A stretch of DNA of 64,000 nucleotides from Methylophilaceae bacterium (lineage in GTDB: Bacteria > Pseudomonadota > Gammaproteobacteria > Burkholderiales > Methylophilaceae): NCBI GenBank assembly GCA_013141125.1, contig JABFRO010000001.1:744001-808000 (forward strand). Reading direction: 5' to 3'. Below are positions 44,743-55,546 of this stretch, in pieces. How positions within the stretch are numbered: position 1 is the first letter of the stretch; each line of letters begins with the position of its first letter. Position numbers and translations under genes: made by a program. A model generated the notes under the pieces. The model searched no databases. It had not been told where the DNA came from and saw only the letters and a program-made list of their open reading frames with translations.

Positions 44743-45509
44743 GCTTGATCCACGCCAATAGTTACAACGCCATTGCTGGCCTGACCCCATTCAATCAGCT
44801 CCAAACGACCATCCGTATGCTCGACAATCGCAGTGCAACTATCCACCCAATCGCCACAGTTGATATACAGCAAACCGTCCACCTTCTTGATAGCCGCGCT
44901 GTGGATATGTCCGCACACCACGCCGTCCAGCCCACGATCACGAACGGCGTGGATCACTGACTCTTCAAAATCAAAAATAAACGTGACTGCCGATTTGATC
45001 TTGCGCTTGGCATAACCCGCCAGCGACCAATAACCGCTGATGCGTAGCGTGCGCCGCCACCAGGATAACCAGCCGTTAAAGCGCACCAGCACGTTGTAAC
45101 TGACATCGCCCAGAATCGCCACCCAGCGGTAATGCTGAATCACCTGATCGAACTGGTCGCCGTGAATCAGCAATAAACGCTTGCCGTCGGCGGTAACGTG
45201 CTCCCACTCGTTGGCGATCAAAATATCGCCAAACGTGGTGCCATCATGCTCGCGCAGGGCTTCGTCATGATTGCCGGGAATAAACACCACTTTTTCGCCA
45301 TGACGCGCGCGGCGCAAAATTTTCTGCACCACGGTGTTTTGCATGGACGACCACTGAATGCTGCGCTCCATCGCCCAGAAATCAATAATATCACCCACCA
45401 GAAACAGATGCTCGCTCTCGTACTCACGCAGAAAATCGACCAGCCTGGCGGCCTGACAACCGCGTGTACCCAGATGAATATCAGAAAGGAAAATTGAACG
45501 GACTCTCAT
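44739..45509 (-). CDS. LpxH-like metallophosphoesterase (UDP-2,3-diacylglucosamine diphosphatase family)
   Basis: A 256-residue calcineurin-like phosphoesterase with all metal motifs: SDIHLGTRG, VGDIIDFW, GNHDE, LLIHGDQFD and GHIHSA. It is close to the UDP-2,3-diacylglucosamine diphosphatase family (lipid A step four) but of the longer YbbF-like branch often found beside glycosyltransferases, so a lipid A role is likely but not certain. It is coupled by a four-base overlap to the glycosyltransferase. Confidence 0.88.
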   Translation of the reverse strand: MRVRSIFLSDIHLGTRGCQAARLVDFLREYESEHLFLVGDIIDFWAMERSIQWSSMQNTVVQKILRRARHGEKVVFIPGNHDEALREHDGTTFGDILIANEWEHVTADGKRLLLIHGDQFDQVIQHYRWVAILGDVSYNVLVRFNGWLSWWRRTLRISGYWSLAGYAKRKIKSAVTFIFDFEESVIHAVRDRGLDGVVCGHIHSAAIKKVDGLLYINCGDWVDSCTAIVEHTDGRLELIEWGQASNGVVTIGVDQA

Positions 45510-45605
45510 GCACGCAGATTAATGAGGCAATGTGACAGTTTGATGAAACTGTCACAATTAGACTATGGGGCGTTTCTATAGGCAGACACGCTCAAAAACC
45601 AGCCG

Positions 45606-45965
45606 CTATATATATGGCAAAAATACCAGCAACCCAATGACGACAGCACCCAGCGCACTTATCAACACGGCTCCTGCGGCAATGTCCTTGGCCTTTTTTA
45701 TTGCCGGGTGCAGCGCGGGATGCACCACATCACACACAAACTCCAAAGCCGTGTTGAAGGTCTCGGCCACCCACACCATCACCATGGCCAGCGTGATGAC
45801 TATCCATTGCGCTGGGGTAATGGCGTAATAAAACCCTGCACCCACGGCAACGACACTGGCAAATAAATGTATCCAGGCGTTATGTTGTGTTTTCAGCACA
45901 AAACCCAAACCTTGCAAGGCGTGGCCTATGCTGCGAAGACGGCCTGATAGCGTGAATTTAGTCAT
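45606..45965 (-). CDS. dgkA: Diacylglycerol kinase (DgkA family)
   Basis: A 119-residue small membrane kinase with three helices and the family motif VAETFNTALEFVCDVVHP (catalytic Glu in ETFNTALE) followed by KKAKDIAAGAVLISAL. It phosphorylates diacylglycerol or undecaprenol to recycle membrane lipid. It lies 96 bp after the phosphoesterase start and probably belongs to the same lipid-housekeeping group. Confidence 0.92.
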   Translation of the reverse strand: MTKFTLSGRLRSIGHALQGLGFVLKTQHNAWIHLFASVVAVGAGFYYAITPAQWIVITLAMVMVWVAETFNTALEFVCDVVHPALHPAIKKAKDIAAGAVLISALGAVVIGLLVFLPYI

Positions 45966-46310
45966 GGTTTTGGTTTCAAAAAAGGAATATTTGCATTTTG
46001 GGATAGGATGACGGAAATTTTAAAGTTTAGTTTATATGACAATGAAATTACAATAAAGCTTGAAAACAGGCTCTCGTATACAACTTCCTTGAAACTCCGA
46101 TGAGTTGGAATTTAACTTTCCACCCTATTTTGCACAAAACGGCACAATTTTTAAGATGTTGCAGTACCAGGTTACCAAACTCTGCATGCACTTAGCCCAA
46201 AAATGTGGGGCGCGTTGCTTGAGTGAATGATGATAAGGCATGGCATGTTTTCGGAAATTGCAGGATTTAGCGTAACATCGTAAGCCTCAAAAAAAAATAG
46301 TTGATCTGCC
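45966..46310. other. Intergenic region, no gene seen
   Basis: About 345 bp of AT-rich divergent spacer between dgkA (minus) and the ferrochelatase (plus); it must hold both promoters. No RNA or repeat was recognised. Confidence 0.45.
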
Positions 46311-47417
46311 ATGACTTATTACCAGCCTGAACCACCCCATTCCCATTCCTCGACGGCCAAAGTGGGCATATTGCTCGCCAACCTGGGCACGCCGGATGCA
46401 CCTACGCCCAAGGCTTTGCGCGCTTATCTCAAGGAGTTTTTGAGTGACAGGCGCGTGGTGGAAATTCCGCGCGCTATCTGGTGGCTGATTCTGCATGGTT
46501 TTATTCTCACCCTGCGTCCGCGCAAATCGGCGAAGAAATATGCACAGGTCTGGAGCAAGGAAGGCTCACCACTTTTGGTGCATGCGCAAAAGCAGGCCAA
46601 GCTGTTGCAGGGCTTTTTAAGCCTGCGTATTAAATCGCCTTATGCGGTGGAGCTGGGCATGTCCTACGGCAATCCGTCCATGGCCTCTGCCATTGAAAAG
46701 CTGAAAGCACAGGGATGTGACCGCATTTTGGTGTTTCCACTGTATCCGCAATATGCCGCCAGCAGCAGTGCTTCGGCGCTGGATGCGGTGTGGCGCGTGT
46801 TGTTGCATACCCGCAACGTGCCTGCCATTCGCAGCATCAAACATTATCATGACCATCCGGCTTATATTGCGGCCTTGGCGCAAAGCGTGCATGAACATTG
46901 GGCGAGTGGTGGCAGGCCGGAAAAGCTCATCATGAGTTTCCACGGTGTGCCGCGCTATACGCTGGACAAAGGCGACCCTTACTTTTGCGAATGTCAAAAA
47001 ACCGCGCGCTTGCTGGCTGAAGCCTTGAATCTGCAAGCGTCACAATATGTTGTATGCTTTCAATCGCGCTTTGGCAAAGCCGAGTGGCTCAAGCCTTATC
47101 TGGCAACAACATTGGAAGAATTAGGCAAACAGAAGCAGAAACGCGTGGATGTTATTTGCCCCGGTTTTTCCAGCGATTGTCTGGAAACACTGGAAGAAAT
47201 TGCGCTGGAAGGTAAGCATCTGTTTCAGCAAAACGGCGGCGGCGAATTCAATTACATACCGGCACTCAATGAGCGCGAAGCCTGGATACACGCCATGTGT
47301 GAGATTGCTTTGGAAAACCTGCAAGGCTGGGTTAGTGCGGATTGGGATAGTGATACGGCGAAGAAACAAAGCGCATTGACTCAGGAAAAAGCCTGGGCGC
47401 TGGGTGCGAATAACTAA
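46311..47417 (+). CDS. hemH: Ferrochelatase
   Basis: A 368-residue enzyme inserting Fe2+ into protoporphyrin IX, the last heme step. Recognisable blocks: VGILLANLGTPDAPTPKALR, the catalytic His in LIMSFHGVPRYTLDKGDPYF, LTFQSRFG-like VVCFQSRFGKAEWLKPY, and the Glu-containing CPGFSSDCLETLEEI. Length is normal for proteobacteria. No Fe-S-type C-terminal Cys cluster is present. The product serves the several cytochromes of the window. Confidence 0.96.
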   Translation: MTYYQPEPPHSHSSTAKVGILLANLGTPDAPTPKALRAYLKEFLSDRRVVEIPRAIWWLILHGFILTLRPRKSAKKYAQVWSKEGSPLLVHAQKQAKLLQGFLSLRIKSPYAVELGMSYGNPSMASAIEKLKAQGCDRILVFPLYPQYAASSSASALDAVWRVLLHTRNVPAIRSIKHYHDHPAYIAALAQSVHEHWASGGRPEKLIMSFHGVPRYTLDKGDPYFCECQKTARLLAEALNLQASQYVVCFQSRFGKAEWLKPYLATTLEELGKQKQKRVDVICPGFSSDCLETLEEIALEGKHLFQQNGGGEFNYIPALNEREAWIHAMCEIALENLQGWVSADWDSDTAKKQSALTQEKAWALGANN

Positions 47418-47447
47418 AATTTATCGCCATAATGTTAGAAAAGCGCG

Positions 47448-47540
47448 GATTAAGTCCAAATGCATCATTCCCACGCAAGTCGGAATCCAATGACTTAACG
47501 GCTCTGGGCACCGACTTACGTTGGTGTGACGGACTTAATC
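47448..47540. repeat. Palindromic element with 10-bp perfect ends
   Basis: Ends GATTAAGTCC / GGACTTAATC; the interior has CATTCCCACGCAAGTCGGAATCCA, here split as CATTCCCACGCAAG then TCGGAATCCA, and the partly complementary ACCGACTTACGTTGGTGTGA. The interior resembles the core of family B but the ends differ. It is located just after hemH. Confidence 0.5.
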
Positions 47541-47579
47541 AGGGCCTCCTTAGAAACACGCTGATAGATTGGAACTCAA

Positions 47580-47605
47580 CAGAGGCAAATGCGCATTTGC
47601 CTCTG
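47580..47605. terminator. Perfect 26-bp palindrome between convergent genes
   Basis: CAGAGGCAAATG joined to its complement CATTTGCCTCTG through CG. It lies between hemH (plus) and the MFS gene (minus), 20 bp from the MFS stop. No T-run follows on either side, so terminator function is uncertain. Confidence 0.4.
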
Positions 47606-47625
47606 CTTGTCATCACTGTGTATCT

Positions 47626-49257
47626 CTAGCCAAAAAGCACCAATGCCTTATTAACCGTATTCCAGATACCATAAGTTAACGGAATGCCCACAAACAACCA
47701 GGCCGCCGCGACCAGAGCATAATTGCCGCCCTGCCCGCTTACGCGTTCACTTTGCGCGATATTGTTTTTTGCACTGGCATCATGTACCAGTTTACGCTCC
47801 GCTCCCAACTCGGCATCCGTCATAAACCATTTGGCAGCGACGGGACGCACCAGCAAATTGCACACAAAACCGCCCACCAATAGCCCCGCCAAAATATACA
47901 TAGTAGTATCATAGGCGGCACTTTTCGGCACGCCATGGTTAATTTGATATTCGTTGATGTAGTTCACCAGCACCGGTCCCAACACGCCCGCTGCCGACCA
48001 GGCGGTAAGCAAACGGCCATGAATGGCACCGACCATTTGTGTGCCGAATATATCCGCCAGATAAGCCGGAATAGAGGCAAAGCCGCCGCCGTACATGGTG
48101 ATGGCTAGACAAAAGATGCCGACAAACAAGGCCAGATTACCCGCGTGACCGGCGCTGGGTGCGGATGAATACAGAATGAATCCCAAGGTGAAAAAAGTAA
48201 AGAAAGTGGCTTTGCGACCTATGTAATCCGAAAACGTGGCCCAGAGAAATCGGCCGGAGATATTGAACAAGCTTAACAAACCGGTAAAGCCTGCGGCAAT
48301 GGCAGCAATCTGACCCAACTGCACAGCATCGAGCTGTTCAAATTTAAGCTCGGGCAAACCAATCAAGGTACCGCCAAACACCTCTTGCAACATGGGTGAA
48401 GCCATGCCGATGACACCGATGCCCGCAGAAACATTCAGACAAAGCACGCCCCACAACAGCCAGAATTGCGGTGTTTTCCAAGCTTTATTGACATGCACAT
48501 GATGCTGGGTAATCAAACCTTTTTTTGCGGCGACTGGAGGCGACCAATTTGCCGGTTTCCAGCCGCTTGGGGGTATGCGATACGACAAGGCACCTATCAT
48601 CATGAACACAAAATAAATAACGGCCAAAGTTAAAAAAGTTTCCCAAACACCGACGGAAGTCGGCGTAGCAAAGTATTTCATCAACTTGTCTGCCAGCGGC
48701 GAACCGACCATGGCACCGCCGCCAAAGCCCATAATCGCCATGCCGGTGGCCATGCCGCGCCGATCCGGGAACCATTTAATCAAGGTAGAAACCGGTGAAA
48801 TATAGCCCAGCCCCAAGCCGATACCGCCTATCACGCCGGAACCCAGCCACATCAGCCACAGTTGGTGCGTGTAAACGCCTAGCGCCGATAACACCAGGCC
48901 GCCACACCAGCACAGCGCTGAAACCACCCCGGCTTTTCTGGGACCGGCATGTTCCAACCAGCCACCCCAAACTGCGGCGCTGGAGCCGAGAAACACAAAA
49001 AACAGGGTATACATCCAGCCCAGCATGGGTTTATCCCAATCGCAACTGGTAGCGAACAACATGGCAAACCAGCTCATATCGGCTGGGCAAGCAATAGATT
49101 GACCAATACCGATAGCCTTGGTTAACGGCAACCAGAACACGGAAAAACCATATGCCATGCCAATACAAAGGTGTATGCACAAGGCCGCTGGCGGCACCAG
49201 CCAACGGTTAAACCCGGCATGTGCCACGGTTCTTTCTTTTGCTAAAAAATCCGACAT
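47626..49257 (-). CDS. MFS transporter, oxalate/formate antiporter (OFA)-like
   Basis: A 543-residue major-facilitator carrier with 12 or more helices. OFA-type marks: an N-terminal half with GLGLGYISPVSTLIKWFPDRRG and MATGMAIMGFGGGAMVGSPLA, and a C-terminal half with NISGRFLWATFSDYIGRK. It is longer than the usual 400-430 residues, through an enlarged first periplasmic loop and a C-terminal extension ending in an additional helix (YALVAAAWLFVGIPLTYGIW). Such proteins carry small carboxylates; the substrate is not determined here. It stands alone. Confidence 0.9.
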   Translation of the reverse strand: MSDFLAKERTVAHAGFNRWLVPPAALCIHLCIGMAYGFSVFWLPLTKAIGIGQSIACPADMSWFAMLFATSCDWDKPMLGWMYTLFFVFLGSSAAVWGGWLEHAGPRKAGVVSALCWCGGLVLSALGVYTHQLWLMWLGSGVIGGIGLGLGYISPVSTLIKWFPDRRGMATGMAIMGFGGGAMVGSPLADKLMKYFATPTSVGVWETFLTLAVIYFVFMMIGALSYRIPPSGWKPANWSPPVAAKKGLITQHHVHVNKAWKTPQFWLLWGVLCLNVSAGIGVIGMASPMLQEVFGGTLIGLPELKFEQLDAVQLGQIAAIAAGFTGLLSLFNISGRFLWATFSDYIGRKATFFTFFTLGFILYSSAPSAGHAGNLALFVGIFCLAITMYGGGFASIPAYLADIFGTQMVGAIHGRLLTAWSAAGVLGPVLVNYINEYQINHGVPKSAAYDTTMYILAGLLVGGFVCNLLVRPVAAKWFMTDAELGAERKLVHDASAKNNIAQSERVSGQGGNYALVAAAWLFVGIPLTYGIWNTVNKALVLFG

Positions 49258-49309
49258 CCGCTCATTCCCTTATATTTCCAACTTTTAAAATCCGGCACTC
49301 ACAAGCAAT

Positions 49310-49792
49310 TTATTCACTGCAATACTTATCCATATCGCTTTGCGCCTGTTCCAAGCCTTTTGCCAAACTGGCATCGTCCAGATATTCGCGCTCGCCTTTT
49401 TCATTCATTTTATAAATACGACCTCCTTGTTTATGCAGTTGATAATCCGCCTTGGCCTTGGTGCAGTTTTCCTGTTTTTGCTTAAGCTCGGCTTCTTGCA
49501 CTTGATCTTTCTTTTTTGCGTCTTCTGCGTTTTTTTGGCGTTTGGCAGCCGCTTCCTCCTGGCTTACTGGCAGCTTTGTGATGTTAGTCGATGCTTTAGG
49601 CGCTACTTGTTGCGCTGGAACGGTCTTTTTTGCACCTAATACACTAGTCTGCACATTGGATGGTGGCGGCACATCCGAATACAGCGAATTACCTTTGTCG
49701 TCTTTCCACTTGTAAATTTCAGCATGTGCAAAGCCAGCGCCTGTTATGGTAAATAAAATAAAAATAATCGGTAGTAACACTTTTAGTTTCAT
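49310..49792 (-). CDS. DUF4124 domain secreted protein
   Basis: A 160-residue protein; ATG 49792 is chosen because it begins a Sec signal (MKLKVLLPIIFILFTITGAG, then FAHA). The DUF4124 opening EIYKWKDDKGNSLYSDVPPP follows at once. The remainder is a Lys/Glu/Gln-rich helix (about residues 75-115) and a C-terminal segment with two Cys (QENCTKAKADY, DKYCSE). Function of the family is unknown; it is widespread in beta- and gammaproteobacteria. It often lies near guaB, as here (divergent). Confidence 0.88.
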   Translation of the reverse strand: MKLKVLLPIIFILFTITGAGFAHAEIYKWKDDKGNSLYSDVPPPSNVQTSVLGAKKTVPAQQVAPKASTNITKLPVSQEEAAAKRQKNAEDAKKKDQVQEAELKQKQENCTKAKADYQLHKQGGRIYKMNEKGEREYLDDASLAKGLEQAQSDMDKYCSE

Positions 49793-49895
49793 CTTCAGTT
49801 TGCCTTTGTTTAAGCTTGCTTTTAGTTTAAGCACTCAGGAAAGTTCACCAACATTAGGGCTAAATTGTATAACGAGCTAGCCTTAACCAGCTTAA

Positions 49896-51462
<1,567 letters not shown>

Positions 51463-51464
<2 letters not shown>

Positions 51465-51903
51465 GGGCTGGGGGCTGGGGGCTGGGGCTGGGGGCTGGGA
51501 TAGTATTTTGGGTGCTGTAAATAGTTACAGGGATTTATTGGTTTGGCAAAAATCAATTGATTTAACTGTGATTGTTTACGCGCTCACTATGACATTCCCT
51601 AAAACTGAAATATTTGGTTTATCTAGCCAGTTACAAAGAGCTTCTGTGTCGATACCCTCCAATATTGCCGAAGGTCACGCACGCGATTCTACTAAAGAAT
51701 ATTTACGTTTTATCTCAATCGCTGTTGGTTCATTAGCTGAAGTTGAAACTCAACTCATCATTGCCAGCAAATTACAATTTATTAACAAAGAAACCTTGGG
51801 TGAACAGCTAGAAAAAACGGGAGAAATTGGCCGCATGTTACGTGGTTTACAAAAGTCACTCAAAGCCAAACTCCCCAACCCCTAGCCCCAGCCCCCAGCC
51901 CCT
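51463..51903. mobile_element. Four-helix-bundle cassette with perfect G-rich terminal inverted repeats
   Basis: A 441-bp insert between guaB and guaA. Outer ends: ATAGGGGCTGGGGGCTGGGG, shared from 51461, and its exact complement ending at 51904-51905. GGGGCT-type units continue to 51500 on the left and CCCCAGC units run over 51871-51903 on the right. It encodes only the four-helix-bundle protein. The left repeat includes the guaB stop and the right one ends at the guaA start codon. Similar G/C-repeat-flanked S23/bAvd-type genes are known as wandering cassettes, including as 23S rRNA intervening sequences; mobility here is inferred. Confidence 0.65.
51508..51885 (+). CDS. Four-helix bundle protein (23S rRNA-IVS / bAvd-like)
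   Basis: About 125 residues from a TTG start at 51508; the usual family start, (M)xSYRDLLVWQKSIDL, is matched a few codons later and no ATG fits. Family blocks: SYRDLLVWQKSIDL, FGLSSQLQRASVSIPSNIAEG, TKEYLRFISIAVGSLAEVETQ and a final helix IGRMLRGLQKSLK. The family forms pentameric or barrel-like helical bundles that bind nucleic acid (Avd of diversity-generating retroelements is a relative); no reverse transcriptase is nearby. The reading frame could also continue from within guaB's 3' end, without an SD. It sits in the guaB-guaA cassette. Confidence 0.8.
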   Translation: MGAVNSYRDLLVWQKSIDLTVIVYALTMTFPKTEIFGLSSQLQRASVSIPSNIAEGHARDSTKEYLRFISIAVGSLAEVETQLIIASKLQFINKETLGEQLEKTGEIGRMLRGLQKSLKAKLPNP

Positions 51904-53490
51904 ATGACAACCCACTCAAAAATCCTCATCCTTGATTTCGGCTCTCAATACACACAACTGATTGCACGCCGTGTGCGCGAGGCCAATGTTTACTGCGAGC
52001 TGCATTCCTGGGATGTCACGGATGAATTTATTCGTGAATTCAGTCCGGCCGGGATCATTCTTTCCGGCGGCCCCAATTCCGTTTATGAAGACGAAACCCC
52101 GCGTGCGCCGCAAGCTGTATTTGAGCTGAATGTGCCCGTTTTAGGCATCTGCTATGGTATGCAAACCATGGCCGCGCAACTGGGCGGCACGGTAGAAAAT
52201 GCCGCCAAGCGTGAATTCGGCTATGCAGAAATTCGCGCGCGCGCGCATTCCGCTCTATTCAAGGATATTCAAGATAGAGTCAATGAAGAAGGCCACGGCT
52301 TACTCGATGTGTGGATGAGTCACGGCGACAAAGTTACCGAACTGCCGCCCGGCTTCATCATCATCGCCAACAATGCCGCCACCCCGATTGCTGGTATGGC
52401 AGATGAATCAAGACGCTTTTACGCCGTGCAATTCCACCCCGAAGTCACACACACCCCGCAAGGCAAAGCCATACTCAGGCGCTTTGTGCACGACATTTGC
52501 GGTTGTGGCGAAGATTGGAACATGCCGGATTATGTGGAAGAAGCGGTAGCGCGTATCCGTGCCGAAGTGGGATCCGATCAAGTCATTCTGGGTTTGTCCG
52601 GCGGAGTGGATTCCTCAGTCGCTGCCGCGCTGATTCATAGAGCTATAGGCGACCAACTTACCTGTGTGTTTGTCGATAATGGATTATTGCGCCTGAACGA
52701 AGCCGAGCAGGTCATGCAAACCTTTGCCCAAAATCTGGGTGTAAAAGTCATTCATGTCGATGCCAGCGAGAAGTTTTTAGGCGATTTGGTTGGAGTGACC
52801 GATCCGGAAGCTAAACGCAAAATCATAGGCCGCGAATTTGTTGAAGTATTCCAGCAGGAATCCGCCAAACTGCCGCAAGCCAAATGGCTGGCGCAAGGCA
52901 CTATCTACCCGGATGTAATTGAATCCGCCAGTGCCAAGACCAAAAAAGCGCACACCATCAAAAGCCATCACAATGTGGGAGGCTTGCCGGAAAGCCTGCA
53001 CCTCAAACTACTGGAACCCTTACGCGAGTTATTCAAGGATGAAGTGCGTGAACTGGGCGTAGCACTTGGCTTGCCGCATGATATGGTGTATCGCCACCCC
53101 TTTCCCGGCCCCGGTTTGGGCGTACGTATTTTGGGCGAAGTCAAACGCGAATTCGCCGATTTACTGCGCCGCGCGGATGCTATTTTCATCGAAGAACTAC
53201 GCGCCACCAAAGATAAAGACGGCAAATCCTGGTACGAAAAAACCTCGCAAGCGTTCACTGTATTTTTACCCGTCAAATCTGTCGGTGTCATGGGCGATGG
53301 TCGCACTTATGATTACGTTGTAGCCTTGCGCGCGGTAGTCACCAGTGATTTCATGACCGCACATTGGGCAGAGCTACCCTATGATTTGCTGGGTAAAGTC
53401 TCCAACCGCATCATCAACGAAGTACGCGGTATCAACCGCGTGGTTTACGATATTTCTGGCAAACCGCCTGCAACTATCGAGTGGGAATAA
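51904..53490 (+). CDS. guaA: GMP synthase (glutamine-hydrolysing)
   Basis: A 528-residue enzyme aminating XMP to GMP. The glutamine amidotransferase domain (1-200) has the nucleophile Cys in [11 protein letters not shown] and the His/Glu pair in QFHPEVTHT. The ATP-pyrophosphatase domain has the P-loop [14 protein letters not shown], and the dimerisation domain ends PPATIEWE. The start ATG directly follows the C-rich repeat of the upstream cassette, and no purine-rich ribosome site is present. Translation may therefore depend on guaB or the cassette gene (long-range pairing of the repeats). Confidence 0.97.
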   Translation: MTTHSKILILDFGSQYTQLIARRVREANVYCELHSWDVTDEFIREFSPAGIILSGGPNSVYEDETPRAPQAVFELNVPVLGICYGMQTMAAQLGGTVENAAKREFGYAEIRARAHSALFKDIQDRVNEEGHGLLDVWMSHGDKVTELPPGFIIIANNAATPIAGMADESRRFYAVQFHPEVTHTPQGKAILRRFVHDICGCGEDWNMPDYVEEAVARIRAEVGSDQVILGLSGGVDSSVAAALIHRAIGDQLTCVFVDNGLLRLNEAEQVMQTFAQNLGVKVIHVDASEKFLGDLVGVTDPEAKRKIIGREFVEVFQQESAKLPQAKWLAQGTIYPDVIESASAKTKKAHTIKSHHNVGGLPESLHLKLLEPLRELFKDEVRELGVALGLPHDMVYRHPFPGPGLGVRILGEVKREFADLLRRADAIFIEELRATKDKDGKSWYEKTSQAFTVFLPVKSVGVMGDGRTYDYVVALRAVVTSDFMTAHWAELPYDLLGKVSNRIINEVRGINRVVYDISGKPPATIEWE

Positions 53491-53584
53491 TTCAAGGTCT
53501 TTTGCCAGCTTGCGTAAAGCTGTGCATGCCACTCCACTCATACCAGTGTAAAAAATCAATGTAAGGAAATAGAAGATACTGGCG

Positions 53585-55480
53585 CTAAGTTTTGCTTGAA
53601 CCAAGCGCATTCACATCACCCACATATTCATTCAGCCAATTTTGCAATTGCTGTTTAATCAATGATTCATCCGCCTCACGGCTGAATTTTACCCACTCCA
53701 GCAAAGCCATCACCCAAGCGGCATCTACGTGGCGTGCCTGCGCAATACGTAGCTTGAGGTGAGGTGTGGGCAAGGTATGTTCATCATCTGCCAACAATTC
53801 CTCGTAGAGCTTTTCACCCGGACGCAAGCCACTATATATGACCTTGATGTCATCCTGGTTAAACCCTGACAATCGAATCATTTCTTGTGCCAACTGGGCA
53901 ATCTTGATTGGCTCACCCATATCCAGCACAAAAATTTCGCCGCCCTGCCCCATCAAACCCGCCTGTAGCACCAATTGTGCGGCTTCTGGGATAGACATGA
54001 AATAGCGGGTGACTTCAGGATGCGTTACCGTCACCGGGCCACCCTTGGCAATTTGTTCGCGGAACTTCGGAATTACGCTACCGGATGAGCCCAGCACATT
54101 GCCAAAGCGTACCATCACAAAACGTGTAGAACCTGATTCCTGCAAACCTTGGCACACCATTTCCGCTAAACGTTTGCTGGCACCCATGACATTGGTCGGG
54201 TTCACTGCCTTGTCCGTGGAAATCAATACAAACTTCTGCACACCTGCCTGCTTGCAGGCACAAGCCAAAGTGTGGGTGCCGAGCACATTATTAGCCAGCG
54301 CCTCACCGACATTGGCCTGCTCCATCAACGGAACATGCTTATAAGCCGCTGCATGAAATACTTGTGCCGGTTTATAGCGGCGTAACACTTGCGCCACACG
54401 GGCGGCATTTTTTACATCGCCAATCACGCAGGCAATGCGTTGCCGTGGCCAATTTTGTGAAAACTCCTGCTCCATTTGATACAAGGCAAATTCATTTAGC
54501 TCAAACAACACTAATAAATCAGGATTAAAGCGCACAATCTGGCGGCATAATTCCGCGCCGATAGAGCCGCCCGCGCCCGTCACCAACACCACTTGTCCGC
54601 CTATGGAATTAAATAACCCGGCTTCATCCAGCTGTACCGGGTCGCGCCCCAGCAAATCTTCCACCTCTACTTTACGAATTTGTGAAATGCTGACACGTCC
54701 GCTGACTACATCGTCAAAAGAAGGGACTGTCAAAGCCTCTACTCCGGCTTCCGCACATAAATCCAGCGCTCTTTTTCTATCCTGATGATGCGCCGCCGGC
54801 ATGGCAATAATGGCATGTTTGGCACCGGTGCGAGCGCTCCAATCCGCCAAATCGTCCAGTGCACCCAAAATTTGCACACCGTGAATTTGTTTATGATGCA
54901 AGCGCGGTTTGTCATTCAACAAACCCACGACTTTCCAATCCCGACTGCGCTCCAGATCCTTAATCAGGGAAGTCGCCAAATCACTGGTACCCAATAACAA
55001 GACCGGTTTGCCTTGATCCTGCAACAAACCATAAAGACGATGCTCGCGCCAGGCACGATAAGCAAAGCGACTACCTCCCATCATCAAAAACAACAAAATG
55101 GGATCCAGCACCAACACCGATCTTGGCATCATCACATAAGGCCGGAACATGACTAAAACCACCGTGACAATAGAAGTGGCCACAAAAATTGCCACCAGAA
55201 TACGTTTTAAATCGGGAACGCTGGCAAAACGCCAAACGCCACGATAAAGACCAAACTTGATGAAAACAAGCGCCTGTAACGGCACTATCCATAACGCCGT
55301 TTGCCACAACGGCACCAAAAACTCGGATGGAATGCTAAGATTAAAACGCAACCAATATGCGCCTGATAATGCCAACACTGAAGCAATAGCATCATGCAAA
55401 AACACAATGCCTGTTCGCCAGGCGCGGGAATATTGATGTAAAGAAAACAGCGGGGGGATTTTTATTTTTTCTGATGCCAT
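53585..55480 (-). CDS. Nucleotide-sugar 4,6-dehydratase/epimerase, CapD/WbpM family
   Basis: A 631-residue membrane-bound enzyme. Four N-terminal helices (about 20-135; AIASVLALSGAYWLRF first) are followed by a CoA-binding-like Rossmann segment (VLLLGTSDLATSLIKDL) and the catalytic SDR domain from about 295 (VTGAGGSIGAELCRQ). The active site has the atypical VNPTNVMGASKRLAE, where Met replaces the classical Tyr, as in WbpM/FlaA1 relatives. It acts on UDP-GlcNAc to make deoxy-amino sugars for surface polysaccharide. It belongs to the minus-strand polysaccharide group with Wzz and the sugar transferase. Confidence 0.93.
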   Translation of the reverse strand: MASEKIKIPPLFSLHQYSRAWRTGIVFLHDAIASVLALSGAYWLRFNLSIPSEFLVPLWQTALWIVPLQALVFIKFGLYRGVWRFASVPDLKRILVAIFVATSIVTVVLVMFRPYVMMPRSVLVLDPILLFLMMGGSRFAYRAWREHRLYGLLQDQGKPVLLLGTSDLATSLIKDLERSRDWKVVGLLNDKPRLHHKQIHGVQILGALDDLADWSARTGAKHAIIAMPAAHHQDRKRALDLCAEAGVEALTVPSFDDVVSGRVSISQIRKVEVEDLLGRDPVQLDEAGLFNSIGGQVVLVTGAGGSIGAELCRQIVRFNPDLLVLFELNEFALYQMEQEFSQNWPRQRIACVIGDVKNAARVAQVLRRYKPAQVFHAAAYKHVPLMEQANVGEALANNVLGTHTLACACKQAGVQKFVLISTDKAVNPTNVMGASKRLAEMVCQGLQESGSTRFVMVRFGNVLGSSGSVIPKFREQIAKGGPVTVTHPEVTRYFMSIPEAAQLVLQAGLMGQGGEIFVLDMGEPIKIAQLAQEMIRLSGFNQDDIKVIYSGLRPGEKLYEELLADDEHTLPTPHLKLRIAQARHVDAAWVMALLEWVKFSREADESLIKQQLQNWLNEYVGDVNALGSSKT

Positions 55481-55546
55481 AAAGTTTTTTTGGTTGCATC
55501 CAAAGTGGTGGCTAATGAAAGTTGCTCATGGGGCGCTATGCTTCGC

